64,000 bases of DNA. It comes from Tepidibacter thalassicus DSM 15285 (GTDB lineage: Bacteria > Bacillota > Clostridia > Peptostreptococcales > Peptostreptococcaceae). Numbering within the stretch: the stretch's first letter is position 1; each line of letters opens with the position of its first letter. This document shows positions 55,335-64,000 of the stretch, piece after piece. Under the pieces are notes generated by a model that was given only the letters and a program-made list of their open reading frames with translations, was not told where the DNA came from and ran no database searches. A program made the translations under genes and the position numbers. The stretch lies in NCBI RefSeq assembly GCF_900129915.1, contig NZ_FQXH01000006.1, forward strand, positions 156,379-220,378, in the 5' to 3' direction.

Positions 55335-55511
55335 TTAAAAAATAAATTTACTATTTTTAAATTTCACATAATCATCTAATAAAACATCCAATTCTTGACT
55401 TAAACTTATTATTTCTCTATTACTCAACTTAAAATCTTTATCTTCTATTAATTTATTCAGTTTTTCTCTTAATACCTCTATATTTGCCTGTAAAGTCCTT
55501 ATCTTTTGCAT
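55335..55511 (-). CDS. Spo0E-like aspartyl-phosphatase mini-protein
   Basis: 58 aa, short and easily missed. The product starts MQKIRTLQANIEVLREKLNK and carries the full Spo0E signature SLSQELDVLLDDYVKF. The SQELD aspartate is the residue needed for Spo0A~P dephosphorylation. The start is ATG with AAGGGGGGG. It is a better match than the copy at 9175-9339. Two copies within 46 kb suggest layered control of sporulation entry. Confidence 0.85.
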   Translation of the reverse strand: MQKIRTLQANIEVLREKLNKLIEDKDFKLSNREIISLSQELDVLLDDYVKFKNSKFIF

Positions 55512-55569
55512 GTAATCCCCCCCTTAATAAATTTACATCATTATCTAATAAAAATCAACAACATTCATT

Positions 55570-55896
55570 TTATTTATTTAGACTGAAAATTACATTTATA
55601 GACCTTTCATCTAAATTTATCAAAGGAATTTCTCGAATTATAAATTTTTTTATCTTTTCTTCTATTTTATTTAAAGATATATCAATATTTTTGTTTATAT
55701 TTTCTACTATAGCATACCCAATACTTTCTTCAATTTCTTTCCCTTTATATATAGGATTTATATCTAATTTTATAAATTTCAAATCACATATATAATTCTC
55801 ATTTTTCCCAATTTCTATTATATCATCATATTTAAAAATTTTGTATCTATAAAGATTTTCATAAGGTTGTATTTCTTCAACTCCTACAAAATCCAC
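55570..55896 (-). CDS. small protein of unknown function
   Basis: 108 aa, start GTG with GGGAGGTG. It is charged, with no membrane segment, and has mixed helix and strand character (YDDIIEIGKNENYICDLKFI; ENINKNIDISLNKIEEKIKK). I do not recognise a family. It lies 58 bases upstream of the Spo0E-like gene on the same strand, so the two may be co-transcribed. Confidence 0.5.
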   Translation of the reverse strand: MDFVGVEEIQPYENLYRYKIFKYDDIIEIGKNENYICDLKFIKLDINPIYKGKEIEESIGYAIVENINKNIDISLNKIEEKIKKFIIREIPLINLDERSINVIFSLNK

Positions 55897-55976
55897 TTTT
55901 TCACCTCCCTTAAAAATTATACCCTATAGTATATATTATTTAAACACTTTTTACAAATTCTGTATTGAACGAACAA

Positions 55977-56023
55977 ATAATAAGTCTTAGTACTAATTTT
56001 TAATTAATACTAAGACTTATTTT
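55977..56023 (-). terminator. terminator after the second chemoreceptor
   Basis: AATAAGTCTTAGTA ... TACTAAGACTTATT inverted repeat downstream of the receptor stop. Confidence 0.7.
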
Positions 56024-56027
56024 AACT

Positions 56028-57992
56028 CTATCTTATTGTAAATTCTCTAATTTTACTCGATAACATATCGACATATCTATTTAACTCTTTAGACAAATCA
56101 CTTACTCTTTCTATATCTGAAACCTGCTGTTCAGTTGAAGCAAATACCTGCTGTGTTGAAGCCGCAGTTTCCTCTGTCACTGAAGCTATTTTTTCCATAG
56201 AATTCACAAACTCATCTTTATTTGAATTTATGTTTTCCAATAATTTTGTTATATCTACTATATTTTTAATTATGCTATGAGTAACATTATCTATCTCCTT
56301 AAATACTTTTTCAGTTTTCTCAACTGCACTATTTTGATCATCTATAATATAAGACGCTTTTTCCATAACTTTACTTGTTTCTTTTGTCTCAATTTCTATT
56401 TTTTTAACTAAATCTCCTATTTCCTTTGCTTGATGTGTAGTCTGTTCTGCTAATTTTTTAACTTCCTGCGCTACAACTGCAAATCCACTTCCATGCTCTC
56501 CAGCTCTCGCCGCTTCTATAGTTGCATTAAGTGCTAATAAATTTGTCTGTTCTGCAATTTCTGTAATTGTTTGAGTTATTTTATTTATTTCCATAGATTT
56601 AGCAAAAAGCTCTTTAAATTGATGATTTATATTTTTCACAATATTAAGCGTATCTAAATTTTTGCTCTTTAACATTGAAATAGTATTTATACCTAATTCA
56701 TTAGAATACTTTACCTTATCTGAATTATCAGCCATATTATTAGCAAGATCATTAGCAGTATTTATAAATTCAGCAAGCTCTTTCGTTTTACTCAAAGAAA
56801 TATCAGTCTCATTTGCTTGAGAAGAAGCACCTCTAGCTATTTCATCTATAGCACCCGCCACCTCACTTATAGAGATAACTGTTTTAGAAGATATGTTTAC
56901 CAAATCATTTGATAATTTATGCACCTCTTTAGATATGTTTTCAACATTTGATACTAAATCCTTTATCTTATTTATCATGTTATTTAAACCTTCAGATATT
57001 AAACGAATTTCTGTCTTTGTTTTTACATTACTTTGTACTGTAAAATTTCCCTTACTAACTTCATCCATAGTTTTCAAGATCTCTTTTATTGGCTTTGTAA
57101 TCCCTCTAGATATAAGTATTGTAATTATTATTGCAATCAATGTAGAAATAAACCCTACCAATAAAGCAATATGAGAAATTGCCCCTATTTGCTCTTTTAA
57201 AATAGATTTATCAATTACACTTATAAGTTCCCATCCTATCGTTTTATTATTTTCAAATGTCAACAATTTATCATTTCCATCTATTATATAATCTATATTT
57301 CCTTTTTTATCTTTATAAATTTGTTTTCCCCAATCAGTTTTCTTTAAATCTAATCCTATCTTTGATTTATCTTCATGAAATACAGCTTTCCCTTCATGAT
57401 CTCCTATAATTATATATCCACCTTCTCCTAACTGTATACCATCAGCACTTTCTTTAATTTTATCAAGAAATATATCTACTGCCAAAATCCCCTTTAAATT
57501 ATTATTTTCATCATATAAAGGTGCTGATAATGTTATTACATTCTTCTTCGTAACAGCATCTACATAAGTTTTTGACCAAACAGGTTCTTTACTTTTTAAA
57601 GCATTTATATACCATGGCCTTTTAGAAGGATCATATCCATCTGGAAAAGTAACATTTGGATAACAAATCATTTCTTTATCGACTGTTCCTATATATACAA
57701 GCCCAATATCCTTATTATTATTTATAAAATTTTTAAATAAAGGTATTATTTGTGATTTATCTATATTTTTTACAGCTTGATGAAGTATCTGAAATATTTT
57801 ATATTTATTACGCAAATCCAATTCTATGTTTTTATTTAATTGATGCATAAAATTTTGATTGCCATTTATCATATTTTTAGTAATAATGCCAGCTGCCTTA
57901 TTATAAGAAAAATATCCCACAAGTATCATAGGAATTAAAATTAAAGTTACGCAAAGTAATACAAGTCTATTTCCTATTTTATCAAAAACCAT
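56028..57992 (-). CDS. methyl-accepting chemotaxis protein with dCache sensor
   Basis: 654 aa from ATG 57992, which has better spacing to AGGGGGAG than the ATG two codons earlier. TM1 is at ~10-30, a dCache_1 domain at ~35-270 ([20 protein letters not shown] is the ligand-binding loop), TM2 at ~275-295, then HAMP and the signalling domain. The tip is [20 protein letters not shown] followed by [16 protein letters not shown]. The Cache pocket pattern resembles amino-acid-sensing receptors, but the ligand is unknown. It is monocistronic. Confidence 0.93.
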   Translation of the reverse strand: MVFDKIGNRLVLLCVTLILIPMILVGYFSYNKAAGIITKNMINGNQNFMHQLNKNIELDLRNKYKIFQILHQAVKNIDKSQIIPLFKNFINNNKDIGLVYIGTVDKEMICYPNVTFPDGYDPSKRPWYINALKSKEPVWSKTYVDAVTKKNVITLSAPLYDENNNLKGILAVDIFLDKIKESADGIQLGEGGYIIIGDHEGKAVFHEDKSKIGLDLKKTDWGKQIYKDKKGNIDYIIDGNDKLLTFENNKTIGWELISVIDKSILKEQIGAISHIALLVGFISTLIAIIITILISRGITKPIKEILKTMDEVSKGNFTVQSNVKTKTEIRLISEGLNNMINKIKDLVSNVENISKEVHKLSNDLVNISSKTVISISEVAGAIDEIARGASSQANETDISLSKTKELAEFINTANDLANNMADNSDKVKYSNELGINTISMLKSKNLDTLNIVKNINHQFKELFAKSMEINKITQTITEIAEQTNLLALNATIEAARAGEHGSGFAVVAQEVKKLAEQTTHQAKEIGDLVKKIEIETKETSKVMEKASYIIDDQNSAVEKTEKVFKEIDNVTHSIIKNIVDITKLLENINSNKDEFVNSMEKIASVTEETAASTQQVFASTEQQVSDIERVSDLSKELNRYVDMLSSKIREFTIR

Positions 57993-58069
57993 TCCCATCT
58001 CCCCCTAAACTCATTTATTAATATAATTATAACACTTTTATTGTTTTATGAATATTCTGTTTTTTAGGT

Positions 58070-58097
58070 AAAAATAAAAGAGGACTAACCTCTTTTA
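58070..58097 (-). terminator. terminator after the 125-aa unknown gene
   Basis: AAAAGAGGTTAGTCCTCTTTTATTTTT on the minus strand, a short hairpin and T run overlapping the stop. Confidence 0.7.
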
Positions 58098-58462
58098 GTA
58101 GTCAGACCTCTTATTAATTTCATATTATTAAATAACTTTTCTACAAAACTTTCTGCTTCTTCATTATCTAATAAGAATATTTCCCCTTCAGATTCTAAAT
58201 CTATTTCTTTCATTTCACAATATTCTTTGGCTTTACTTAATAAACTTTCTTTATCTTCTAGCGACAACTCATATTCCTTAAAATCTACAATTACATATTC
58301 TCTTACTTTTTCATTACTACCTTCATAAAATCCTATCTCTATGTGATATATCATACCAAATAAATTTTCAACACTTTCTTCTCCTTTATAAATAGGTACA
58401 GCAGGATGAGATTTAATATAGCTAGTTGAAACAGCTATTTCTTTTCCTAAAACCAAATTCAT
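58085..58462 (-). CDS. unknown acidic protein, 125 aa
   Basis: Acidic, cytosolic, no signal or transmembrane segment. The first half contains SHPAVPIYKGEESVENLFGM and IEIGFYEGSNEKVREYVIVD, suggestive of a beta-rich fold. The second half is helical (ESLLSKAKEYCEMKEIDL). The start has AGAGGG. No family recognised. It is single-gene between the receptor and the SEC-C gene. Confidence 0.5.
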   Translation of the reverse strand: MNLVLGKEIAVSTSYIKSHPAVPIYKGEESVENLFGMIYHIEIGFYEGSNEKVREYVIVDFKEYELSLEDKESLLSKAKEYCEMKEIDLESEGEIFLLDNEEAESFVEKLFNNMKLIRGLTTKRG

Positions 58463-58515
58463 TTTTATCCCTCTTTCTACATAATCATCACAAATACATT
58501 AAATATTATACCACA

Positions 58516-59562
58516 TTAATTGCTTATTGATTTTATTTCTTTATATCTTTTCCCCAAAGTACTTGGACTAACTTTATACTTTTTAGCAATTTCTCCCTGT
58601 GTTACACTTGCTCCTTTTTCTTTTTTAGCATAATACTCAAGTGCTGATGCCCATCCATTCTCATTTCCCTTTATTTTTTCATTAGAATTTTTATATTCTC
58701 TCCAAACTGTCAATGCAACTTCTAAATATTCATCTTCTATATTACCTTTTACAAGTTCTTCTACCGAGCATGAATTATCGCTATTTTCTTTAACTTTTTC
58801 TGATTTATCTACATTACCATCTTTTTTATTCGATTTTAAATACTCTCCTACTTTAGGTTCTATAAGCTGTTGTATGTACTTATAAAATATATTTGTATTA
58901 TAAATTAAGAAAGTAATCATATCTTTATATATACTCTTGCTTTTCTCATACATATTATTAATATCTTTAATTATCACATCTTTAATTTTAGGAGATATAG
59001 AAAGAATAGTATCTATAAATTTATTTACTTCTACCACTTTAGCAATTCTACCTATTATCAATTCCCCTACATTTAAACTCTCAAAAATATTTACATCTTC
59101 TACATAAGTTTCACTATTTAATATTAAATCTTTAAGCACAACTTTATCTTCTTCAATACTAATAATTTCATAAACACTAATATATGATTTTATTTTTTCT
59201 CTCAATATGTTTTTTTCTATAACATTTAAATTGTTTTTATTTTCTTCATAGAATAAAATAGCCATTGTTTTATTCGTACTAGTTATAAAATCATGAAGAT
59301 AGTATGTATTAAAGAATGATAAAAACTTATTATTTATCTCATCATCTTTTAAAATATAAAATCTTTCTTGTGCTTTTAAATATTCATCATAAAATCTTTC
59401 TTTTCTAGAATATGAATATAATTTTTGAGTAATATTCATATCATATTTTTGTGAAAAATCCATTTTTTGTTTTAATATTAAATTCTTTTTATCTTTATTT
59501 AAGCAACATTTTTTATATTTTTTGCCACTTCCACATGGACATAAATCATTTCTTCCTACCAA
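58516..59562 (-). CDS. SEC-C motif protein with C-terminal HTH-like segment
   Basis: About 348 aa. The start is uncertain: TTG 59562 follows AAGGGAGTG at a normal distance, and in-frame GTG 59574 is also possible. The N-terminal zinc motif GRNDLCPCGSGKKYKKCC matches the SecA C-terminal SEC-C module. The middle is helical and strand-rich without a known domain. The last ~30 residues (ASVTQGEIAKKYKVSPSTLG) look like a helix-turn-helix. SEC-C modules bind zinc and often mediate protein contacts. It lies 83 bases downstream of another unknown gene on the same strand. Confidence 0.75.
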   Translation of the reverse strand: MVGRNDLCPCGSGKKYKKCCLNKDKKNLILKQKMDFSQKYDMNITQKLYSYSRKERFYDEYLKAQERFYILKDDEINNKFLSFFNTYYLHDFITSTNKTMAILFYEENKNNLNVIEKNILREKIKSYISVYEIISIEEDKVVLKDLILNSETYVEDVNIFESLNVGELIIGRIAKVVEVNKFIDTILSISPKIKDVIIKDINNMYEKSKSIYKDMITFLIYNTNIFYKYIQQLIEPKVGEYLKSNKKDGNVDKSEKVKENSDNSCSVEELVKGNIEDEYLEVALTVWREYKNSNEKIKGNENGWASALEYYAKKEKGASVTQGEIAKKYKVSPSTLGKRYKEIKSISN

Positions 59563-59645
59563 GATAACTTTCACTCCCTTACAATATATAGTTTTTAACT
59601 TTAACAAATACAATTTTTTATTATATCATTTTTTAATAAAATATT

Positions 59646-60320
59646 CTACATGAGAATGCTATATTTTTTATCAATTATCCTAACTACTTTTGATATTACT
59701 CCATCCCATATTCCCTCTCTATTCTTTTCTATACAATCCTTCAACACAATATCATAAACTGAATTTTTTATTAAAACAAAACTATTACTAAAATTTAGCT
59801 TTTTCAACTTAGGATATACGCAATCTATGCAAAAATTATAAACTATATCTTCAATACCTTTTTTACTGTCTGCTCTTTTAGATTCCATATTTATATATTC
59901 ATTGTAATTTATCATATACCTACTTCTCATTATTTGACTTATATGAATTTTATTTGCCTTTCTATCTTCAAATACCTTTTTCGATATATTGTTTAATCTT
60001 TTTATTAAATTCAAATTATTATACCCAAATATATACCCCTGAATATAATTGTATATTATTATTCGTTCTCTTTCTTCCTGCGTATCTCCAGCTATTTTAT
60101 GTGAAATATCTTTTGCATTTAATATTTCACTTATCCTTTCTCTAAGTTCTTCTTCAAATAGTTTGATTATATACAATTCCCAAAAATAACTACTCCATTT
60201 CTTATAATCTATACCGTATAGTCTTTTACAAAATTTTAAATATTTTTCATTTCCATTGTAAAGATAATCAAATTTCATTTTAGTTATAGCATCTTCTAAG
60301 ACTATAACTTTTTCACCCAT
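59646..60320 (-). CDS. unknown protein next to the SEC-C gene
   Basis: 224 aa from ATG 60320, after GGTGAG; an ATG six codons earlier lacks a site. It is basic and helical, with no signal peptide and many Lys, Tyr and Asn. Segments include WSSYFWELYIIKLFEEELRE and YIFGYNNLNLIKRLNN. I do not recognise a family. The arrangement with the SEC-C protein suggests the two act together, but no function can be given. Confidence 0.55.
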   Translation of the reverse strand: MGEKVIVLEDAITKMKFDYLYNGNEKYLKFCKRLYGIDYKKWSSYFWELYIIKLFEEELRERISEILNAKDISHKIAGDTQEERERIIIYNYIQGYIFGYNNLNLIKRLNNISKKVFEDRKANKIHISQIMRSRYMINYNEYINMESKRADSKKGIEDIVYNFCIDCVYPKLKKLNFSNSFVLIKNSVYDIVLKDCIEKNREGIWDGVISKVVRIIDKKYSILM

Positions 60321-60396
60321 ATTCTCACCATTCCTCATTATTTGCTTTTATTATACTTCTATAAATATATGTATTTATCCTTTTTATATTTACTAA

Positions 60397-60434
60397 TAAA
60401 AAAATAGAAAACAGTTAAATTTACTGTTTTCTAT
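60397..60434 (-). terminator. terminator after the PA14/VWA gene
   Basis: ATAGAAAACAGT ... ACTGTTTTCTAT followed by TTTTTTT on the minus strand. Confidence 0.88.
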
Positions 60435-60450
60435 CCCCTATACAAAGCAT

Positions 60451-63400
60451 CTACTCTAAATTTGGCAATTCAACAATATTAATTACAGATGATGTCATTA
60501 GATTATTATCAATTTTTATTTTATTAACTACAGATCCTATTTTTGCATCTATTTTTGCTTTTGTCTTATATACAATTATATAATGCTTGTAATTATCTAC
60601 TTTTGGTAATATTATTTTATATGTTTGTTTATTTATTTTAGCATCAACTTTATTTCCAATACTAATTTTATCTTCATCATATACCGCTTCATATACTTCT
60701 ATTTCTGAAACCTCTATTGAATTTTTATCACCAATTTCCAATACTACTTCTTGATTTTTTATATTTTTAATACTAATAGCTAAATTAAGACTATATCCTT
60801 TTACTAAATTAATTTGAGACTCTTTTTTAAATTCTTTATTTACAAGAATCCCCAATTCAACCTCTATTGGTTCTTGAACTTCAATATTTCTATTAAATTT
60901 TAAAGTAGCTGTATTACCAATATAATTTTTTACGCTAATTTCAATTTCATTATCGTTTTCTTTTAAGTCAACTTCTTCTAATCTATATTCTCCATTATTA
61001 GTTAATACATCATTTTTTATAACTTCAATTCCATTAATTTTTACACTTGTAATTGTAGAATTTTTTTGTGTTTCTATATCCAATATTCCTTTTATAATTT
61101 CATGAGCATACGACTTAATTTCTATTGGCTTTAATTTAATTAGAGGTACAGTTTCTTCTACCACATTATCAAATTTATCCTGTGCTTTAATAGTGATATA
61201 ATTCCCATTTACATCAGACTTATTAATGTCTATTGAAAAAGTCTTAGGGTATTGATTGGAATTTTTTTCTCTATCTTTTTTCCAAATAAGATATCTATCA
61301 GCATTAAAAATTTCTATTTTTGCAGGTTCATCAATTGTTAAATCTAAATTATATTTATCATTATCTGTTTTATGATTTTTTAAATTTGCACTTATATCCG
61401 GTGGCTGTTTTTCATATACAGATATATCTACTCCTGGAAATTCTTTATGCCCATCACTTCCATCAATATCTTCATAATCTATATAAGATGTACTATCATC
61501 ATTACCACATTTACCTAAAGTATAATCCCCTGTTTTTGTAGGTTTTACTTTAATAAAAAATTCAAAAGGCTCAGCTTCAAACTGATTTGTTTGTTTATTT
61601 AATCTGTATGAAATACTACCTATATCTCCAGTTACAGTTTGACCATCAATTTTTAATCCTTTTGATGCACTCACAATATTTATTCCCTGTGGAAATATTT
61701 CTTTAAAGTTTATGCCACGGATAGGCAAATCACTTTGTATTTGTTTTGCTAGTTTTTGATATACTTCATCTAAAGCATTACCATCTATCGCTTCTTTATA
61801 ATATCCTTTAGCACTATTAGCTATATTTTTTAATTCATTCTTATCTGCATCATTACTAAAAGCTATCATAAAAGAATCTATTTTATGCTCTCCATTTAAT
61901 ATCAAATCTTTTGCAACTTTATTAGCATATTCTCTATCTTCATCAGTAGTATAATTTCCACCACCGTCAATGTAATAATGACTTCCATATCCTAAATAAT
62001 AATCATAATAATAACTTCCATCTCCCCAATCAAACTTTTTAACTATATAACTATGAAAAGTAGGTTCTCCATCTGTCATTAATATCACATATTTACGTGT
62101 ATTCTGATTTGAATTAGAAAATTTGTAATAAGCCTTTCTAAGTCCATCTCCAATATTAGTTCCACCATCAGGTTGTAAACTATTAATTTTGTTTATCAAT
62201 TGTTGATACTGATTTTCATCTGATAAATTTGCAAAATCACCATTATTAAAAGTAACATCTTTAGCATAACTATCATAAGGAACTAAAGCAATTTTAACTT
62301 TTTCATTTCCTTTAAATTTTTCAACAAAATTTTTAGCAGCTTTTTTTGCAATAGTTATCCTCGGTTTTATTATATTACCTACATAATCTTTATAATACAC
62401 TTCATTTCCTTGTTTATATAAGTCATACTTTATTTTATGTCGTCGATAATATATTATATCCCCCTTACTATCTAAATAATAATGCACCTTATTCCCATTA
62501 TTATCCCAAGTATATCCACTACCTCCACCTCTCTCAATATCCCAAGCCATACTCCCTGATGTATCCATGACCAAAACAATTTCTTTATCTTTCAAATAAG
62601 ATTCAGGGAGAATATTTTCTGATGGTATTGGTTGTGGTTGAATTTTATAGTTAATTGTAAACTCTTCATTTAATAAAAATTGATTCTTCTCTACTTCTTT
62701 CACCATATTTATAGGAGCTTTAGGAAATACTTTAAAAGGTCCATAAATTCCTTTTTTATTGCCACTTTTAACTCCTATATAATATGTTCCCGGTTCTGTA
62801 GGAAACTTTGCTTTATAATCAATCTCAAATGTACTTTCCGAAATTTCTCCTGGTTCATCTGTTCTCGATGGATAAAACCAATTTTCAGGAACTACTTTTT
62901 TATTGTTATTACTCACTTTACAATCTTTATTATAGTAAAGCTCAAAATGTGCACTACCTCCCCAATTGAAATACTCTAAATATATAGGATAATATTTCCC
63001 TGCTGTTAATTTTACAGGTACATTTTTAGTTCCCCATTTTGAGCCATGGGGATAAAAAAAACCACTTACTATTTCTTTTTTCTTTCCACTATTATCTATT
63101 ATATATCCATAACTTCCATCATCTGAATTAATACCAAAATAATAAGTTCCAGTTTCACTCGGTTTAATATATCCCCAAAATTTTGAAGCTTCTTTATAAT
63201 TTGGATAAGGACCTCCATTAACACCAATATCCATAGGAATCATAAACACTGATTTTGTTATTTTACCCTCCGGAATATATTCTTCTACACTTTTTGAAGT
63301 TTTTGTACTCTGAAATTGAATTTTATTATTTGGATTTTTATATACATTAGCTCTATTAGACCAACTTCCATTTTTATTGCTCATTGTAGCCATATGAGCA

Positions 63401-63795
63401 ACATTATAACTTCTCCAAGTTAAATATCCAGGTTCATCTTTTACTACATCACCATTTATAAATTCTCGATAATTTACTTTGTTCCAATTTTTTACATTAT
63501 TAAAATCATTTTCATTTGGAAGTGTTTCTTGCTTAAAAAACGTATATTCAATATTTGTTAAATCCATCGAAGTACCTTTTGCTTCAAAAAATACAGATGC
63601 ATCACCATTTAAGTTTATATCTTTTTCATCAGTTAATATTGTAGTTTTTCCATTATATTCAGGCTTATTCCCTTCTGCATCTACAACTTTCATTTTAAGC
63701 CCCGAAATTTCATTTGTTACTGCATAAGATTGAAAAACATTCATTTGACTTAGTATTAATGAAATTACCAAAATCAAACTAAATATCCTTTTCAT
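60451..63795 (-). CDS. large secreted PA14 and von Willebrand A domain protein
   Basis: 1114 aa. The signal peptide is MKRIFSLILVISLILSQMNV followed by FQSYA. A PA14-like beta barrel lies at ~185-310 (GYIKPSETGTYYFGINSDDG). The VWA domain at ~404-690 has the MIDAS motif DTSGS (from Asp411), GGTNIGDGL and LMTDGEP. A tyrosine-rich ~60-residue insertion (~421-480) interrupts the VWA after the MIDAS strand. Several beta-sandwich repeats follow to the end. There is no LPxTG, S-layer or other anchor. It probably binds polysaccharide or host or matrix ligands outside the cell. The ribosome site is GGGGG. Confidence 0.87.
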   Translation of the reverse strand: MKRIFSLILVISLILSQMNVFQSYAVTNEISGLKMKVVDAEGNKPEYNGKTTILTDEKDINLNGDASVFFEAKGTSMDLTNIEYTFFKQETLPNENDFNNVKNWNKVNYREFINGDVVKDEPGYLTWRSYNVAHMATMSNKNGSWSNRANVYKNPNNKIQFQSTKTSKSVEEYIPEGKITKSVFMIPMDIGVNGGPYPNYKEASKFWGYIKPSETGTYYFGINSDDGSYGYIIDNSGKKKEIVSGFFYPHGSKWGTKNVPVKLTAGKYYPIYLEYFNWGGSAHFELYYNKDCKVSNNNKKVVPENWFYPSRTDEPGEISESTFEIDYKAKFPTEPGTYYIGVKSGNKKGIYGPFKVFPKAPINMVKEVEKNQFLLNEEFTINYKIQPQPIPSENILPESYLKDKEIVLVMDTSGSMAWDIERGGGSGYTWDNNGNKVHYYLDSKGDIIYYRRHKIKYDLYKQGNEVYYKDYVGNIIKPRITIAKKAAKNFVEKFKGNEKVKIALVPYDSYAKDVTFNNGDFANLSDENQYQQLINKINSLQPDGGTNIGDGLRKAYYKFSNSNQNTRKYVILMTDGEPTFHSYIVKKFDWGDGSYYYDYYLGYGSHYYIDGGGNYTTDEDREYANKVAKDLILNGEHKIDSFMIAFSNDADKNELKNIANSAKGYYKEAIDGNALDEVYQKLAKQIQSDLPIRGINFKEIFPQGINIVSASKGLKIDGQTVTGDIGSISYRLNKQTNQFEAEPFEFFIKVKPTKTGDYTLGKCGNDDSTSYIDYEDIDGSDGHKEFPGVDISVYEKQPPDISANLKNHKTDNDKYNLDLTIDEPAKIEIFNADRYLIWKKDREKNSNQYPKTFSIDINKSDVNGNYITIKAQDKFDNVVEETVPLIKLKPIEIKSYAHEIIKGILDIETQKNSTITSVKINGIEVIKNDVLTNNGEYRLEEVDLKENDNEIEISVKNYIGNTATLKFNRNIEVQEPIEVELGILVNKEFKKESQINLVKGYSLNLAISIKNIKNQEVVLEIGDKNSIEVSEIEVYEAVYDEDKISIGNKVDAKINKQTYKIILPKVDNYKHYIIVYKTKAKIDAKIGSVVNKIKIDNNLMTSSVINIVELPNLE

Positions 63796-63810
63796 TTTCC
63801 CCCGTTACCA

Positions 63811-63928
63811 AAAGCCTATAAAACTTTATAAGAAGATTTCAAAAGCCTATAACTTTTGTTTCTTTCCTACTTCATAGTGTCCCATTTTGCCGTAGCTACT
63901 TTGGTGTTTATAACACTCCATAGGCTTT
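63811..63928 (-). repeat. three copies of a 9-base unit in the leader, one inverted
   Basis: On the minus strand AAAGCCTAT (63920-63928) is complementary to two downstream copies of ATAGGCTTT (63842-63850 and 63811-63819). Only one copy can pair with it at a time. The last copy lies just before the GGGGG ribosome site of the PA14/VWA gene, so alternative folding of the leader is possible. Confidence 0.45.
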
Positions 63929-63969
63929 GCTACATCTATCGATGTAGTAGGGTGTAACGAATCCCCAAT
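63847..63969 (-). pseudogene. C-terminal remnant resembling a TnpB/OrfB-type protein
   Basis: A frame of 40 codons ending TAG at 63847 reads IGDSLHPTTSIDVAKPMECY and goes on with KHQSSYGKMGHYEVGKKQKL. It is bounded upstream by TAA at 63970-63972. The GDSLHPT and KPxE elements resemble the C-terminal tails of IS200/IS605 OrfB (TnpB) proteins, where the omega-RNA overlaps the gene end. I recognise this only from memory. The rest of the gene would lie outside the window or be gone. A different in-frame reading (to TAA near 63911) also exists, so coding is unproven. Confidence 0.35.
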
Positions 63970-64000
63970 TTAGAAAATCTTTTAAATTGATTTTTCTAAA

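Noticed and set aside
63800..64000. c-di-GMP-I riboswitch before the PA14/VWA gene
   Set aside because: GCAAAGCC and a GC-rich 3' hairpin are reminiscent, but the conserved first half (GGGCAAACC) and the tetraloop pairings are missing. Part of the region reads as a protein-coding tail instead.
1..64000. CRISPR arrays, prophage, tRNA or rRNA genes
   Set aside because: No regular direct repeats, phage structural genes, tRNA cloverleaf or rRNA sequence was recognised in reading either strand.

Overview
The window is about 64 kb of very AT-rich DNA with dense, mostly minus-strand operons. It looks like the chromosome of an anaerobic, endospore-forming Firmicute of the Clostridiaceae type. The evidence is low GC, strong AGGAGG-like ribosome binding sites, many GTG and TTG starts, intrinsic terminators after almost every operon, two Spo0E-like mini-proteins, PanD/PanC/PanB genes close to Clostridium and Bacillus forms, LicT/GlcT-type antitermination and a SpoIIE-type phosphatase module. 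I saw no rRNA, tRNA, CRISPR array, complete insertion sequence or prophage. Layout from left to right: (1) 1-4.2 kb: a Na+/dicarboxylate or glutamate symporter cut by the window edge, a GlnK/GlnL-like two-component system that probably controls it, and an HD-GYP phosphodiesterase. (2) 4.3-9.6 kb: PepF and DegV, MgtC, a cobalamin riboswitch followed by two terminators, MscS, a Spo0E-like protein, and a small IS200/IS605-like element without a transposase but with its own promoter and an omega-RNA-like fold. (3) 9.6-16 kb: a Gx-transporter/NusG-II fusion, a PfoR-like EIIC membrane protein with a divergent XRE-cupin regulator, PtsG under antitermination and probable CcpA control, and a pseudouridine-kinase-like PfkB. 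(4) 16-27 kb: a partner-switching operon (PAS-SpoIIE phosphatase, RsbW-like kinase, chemoreceptor, STAS protein), an OmpR-type two-component system, a complete pantothenate/beta-alanine operon (PanG-like, PanB, PanC, PanD) behind a pan-motif-like leader, and a diguanylate cyclase. (5) 27-34.5 kb: a reactive-sulfur island. It holds an AGCS symporter, a CoA-disulfide/persulfide reductase with a rhodanese tail and a full-length YeeE/YedE transporter; a divergent LysR regulator; and then a second YeeE/YedE transporter split into two genes with tusA between the halves. (6) 34.5-43.8 kb: an EamA exporter, PucR and a divergent ABC transporter without a binding protein, an L,D-transpeptidase, a YkvI-like transporter, and an exported M16C metallopeptidase. 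(7) 43.9-55.2 kb: an N-acetylglucosamine operon (antiterminator, NagE, NagA, NagB, EIIA) with two RAT/terminator switches, then Pgi, an omega-amidase-like hydrolase, a 3-methyladenine glycosylase, a Na/Pi-cotransporter and an FAD dehydrogenase. (8) 55.3-64 kb: a second Spo0E-like protein, a second chemoreceptor, several unknown small proteins, a SEC-C protein, and a large secreted PA14/VWA protein. Upstream of it is a short remnant that resembles the 3' end of a TnpB-type gene. Functionally, sugar uptake (PtsG, NagE) is tied to RNA antitermination. The sulfur island appears to pair import of an oxidised or sulfane sulfur species with a persulfide-reducing enzyme and a sulfur carrier. The chemoreceptors, HD-GYP and GGDEF proteins indicate a motile, c-di-GMP-signalling cell. 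All assignments come from reading the sequence; no database search was run.
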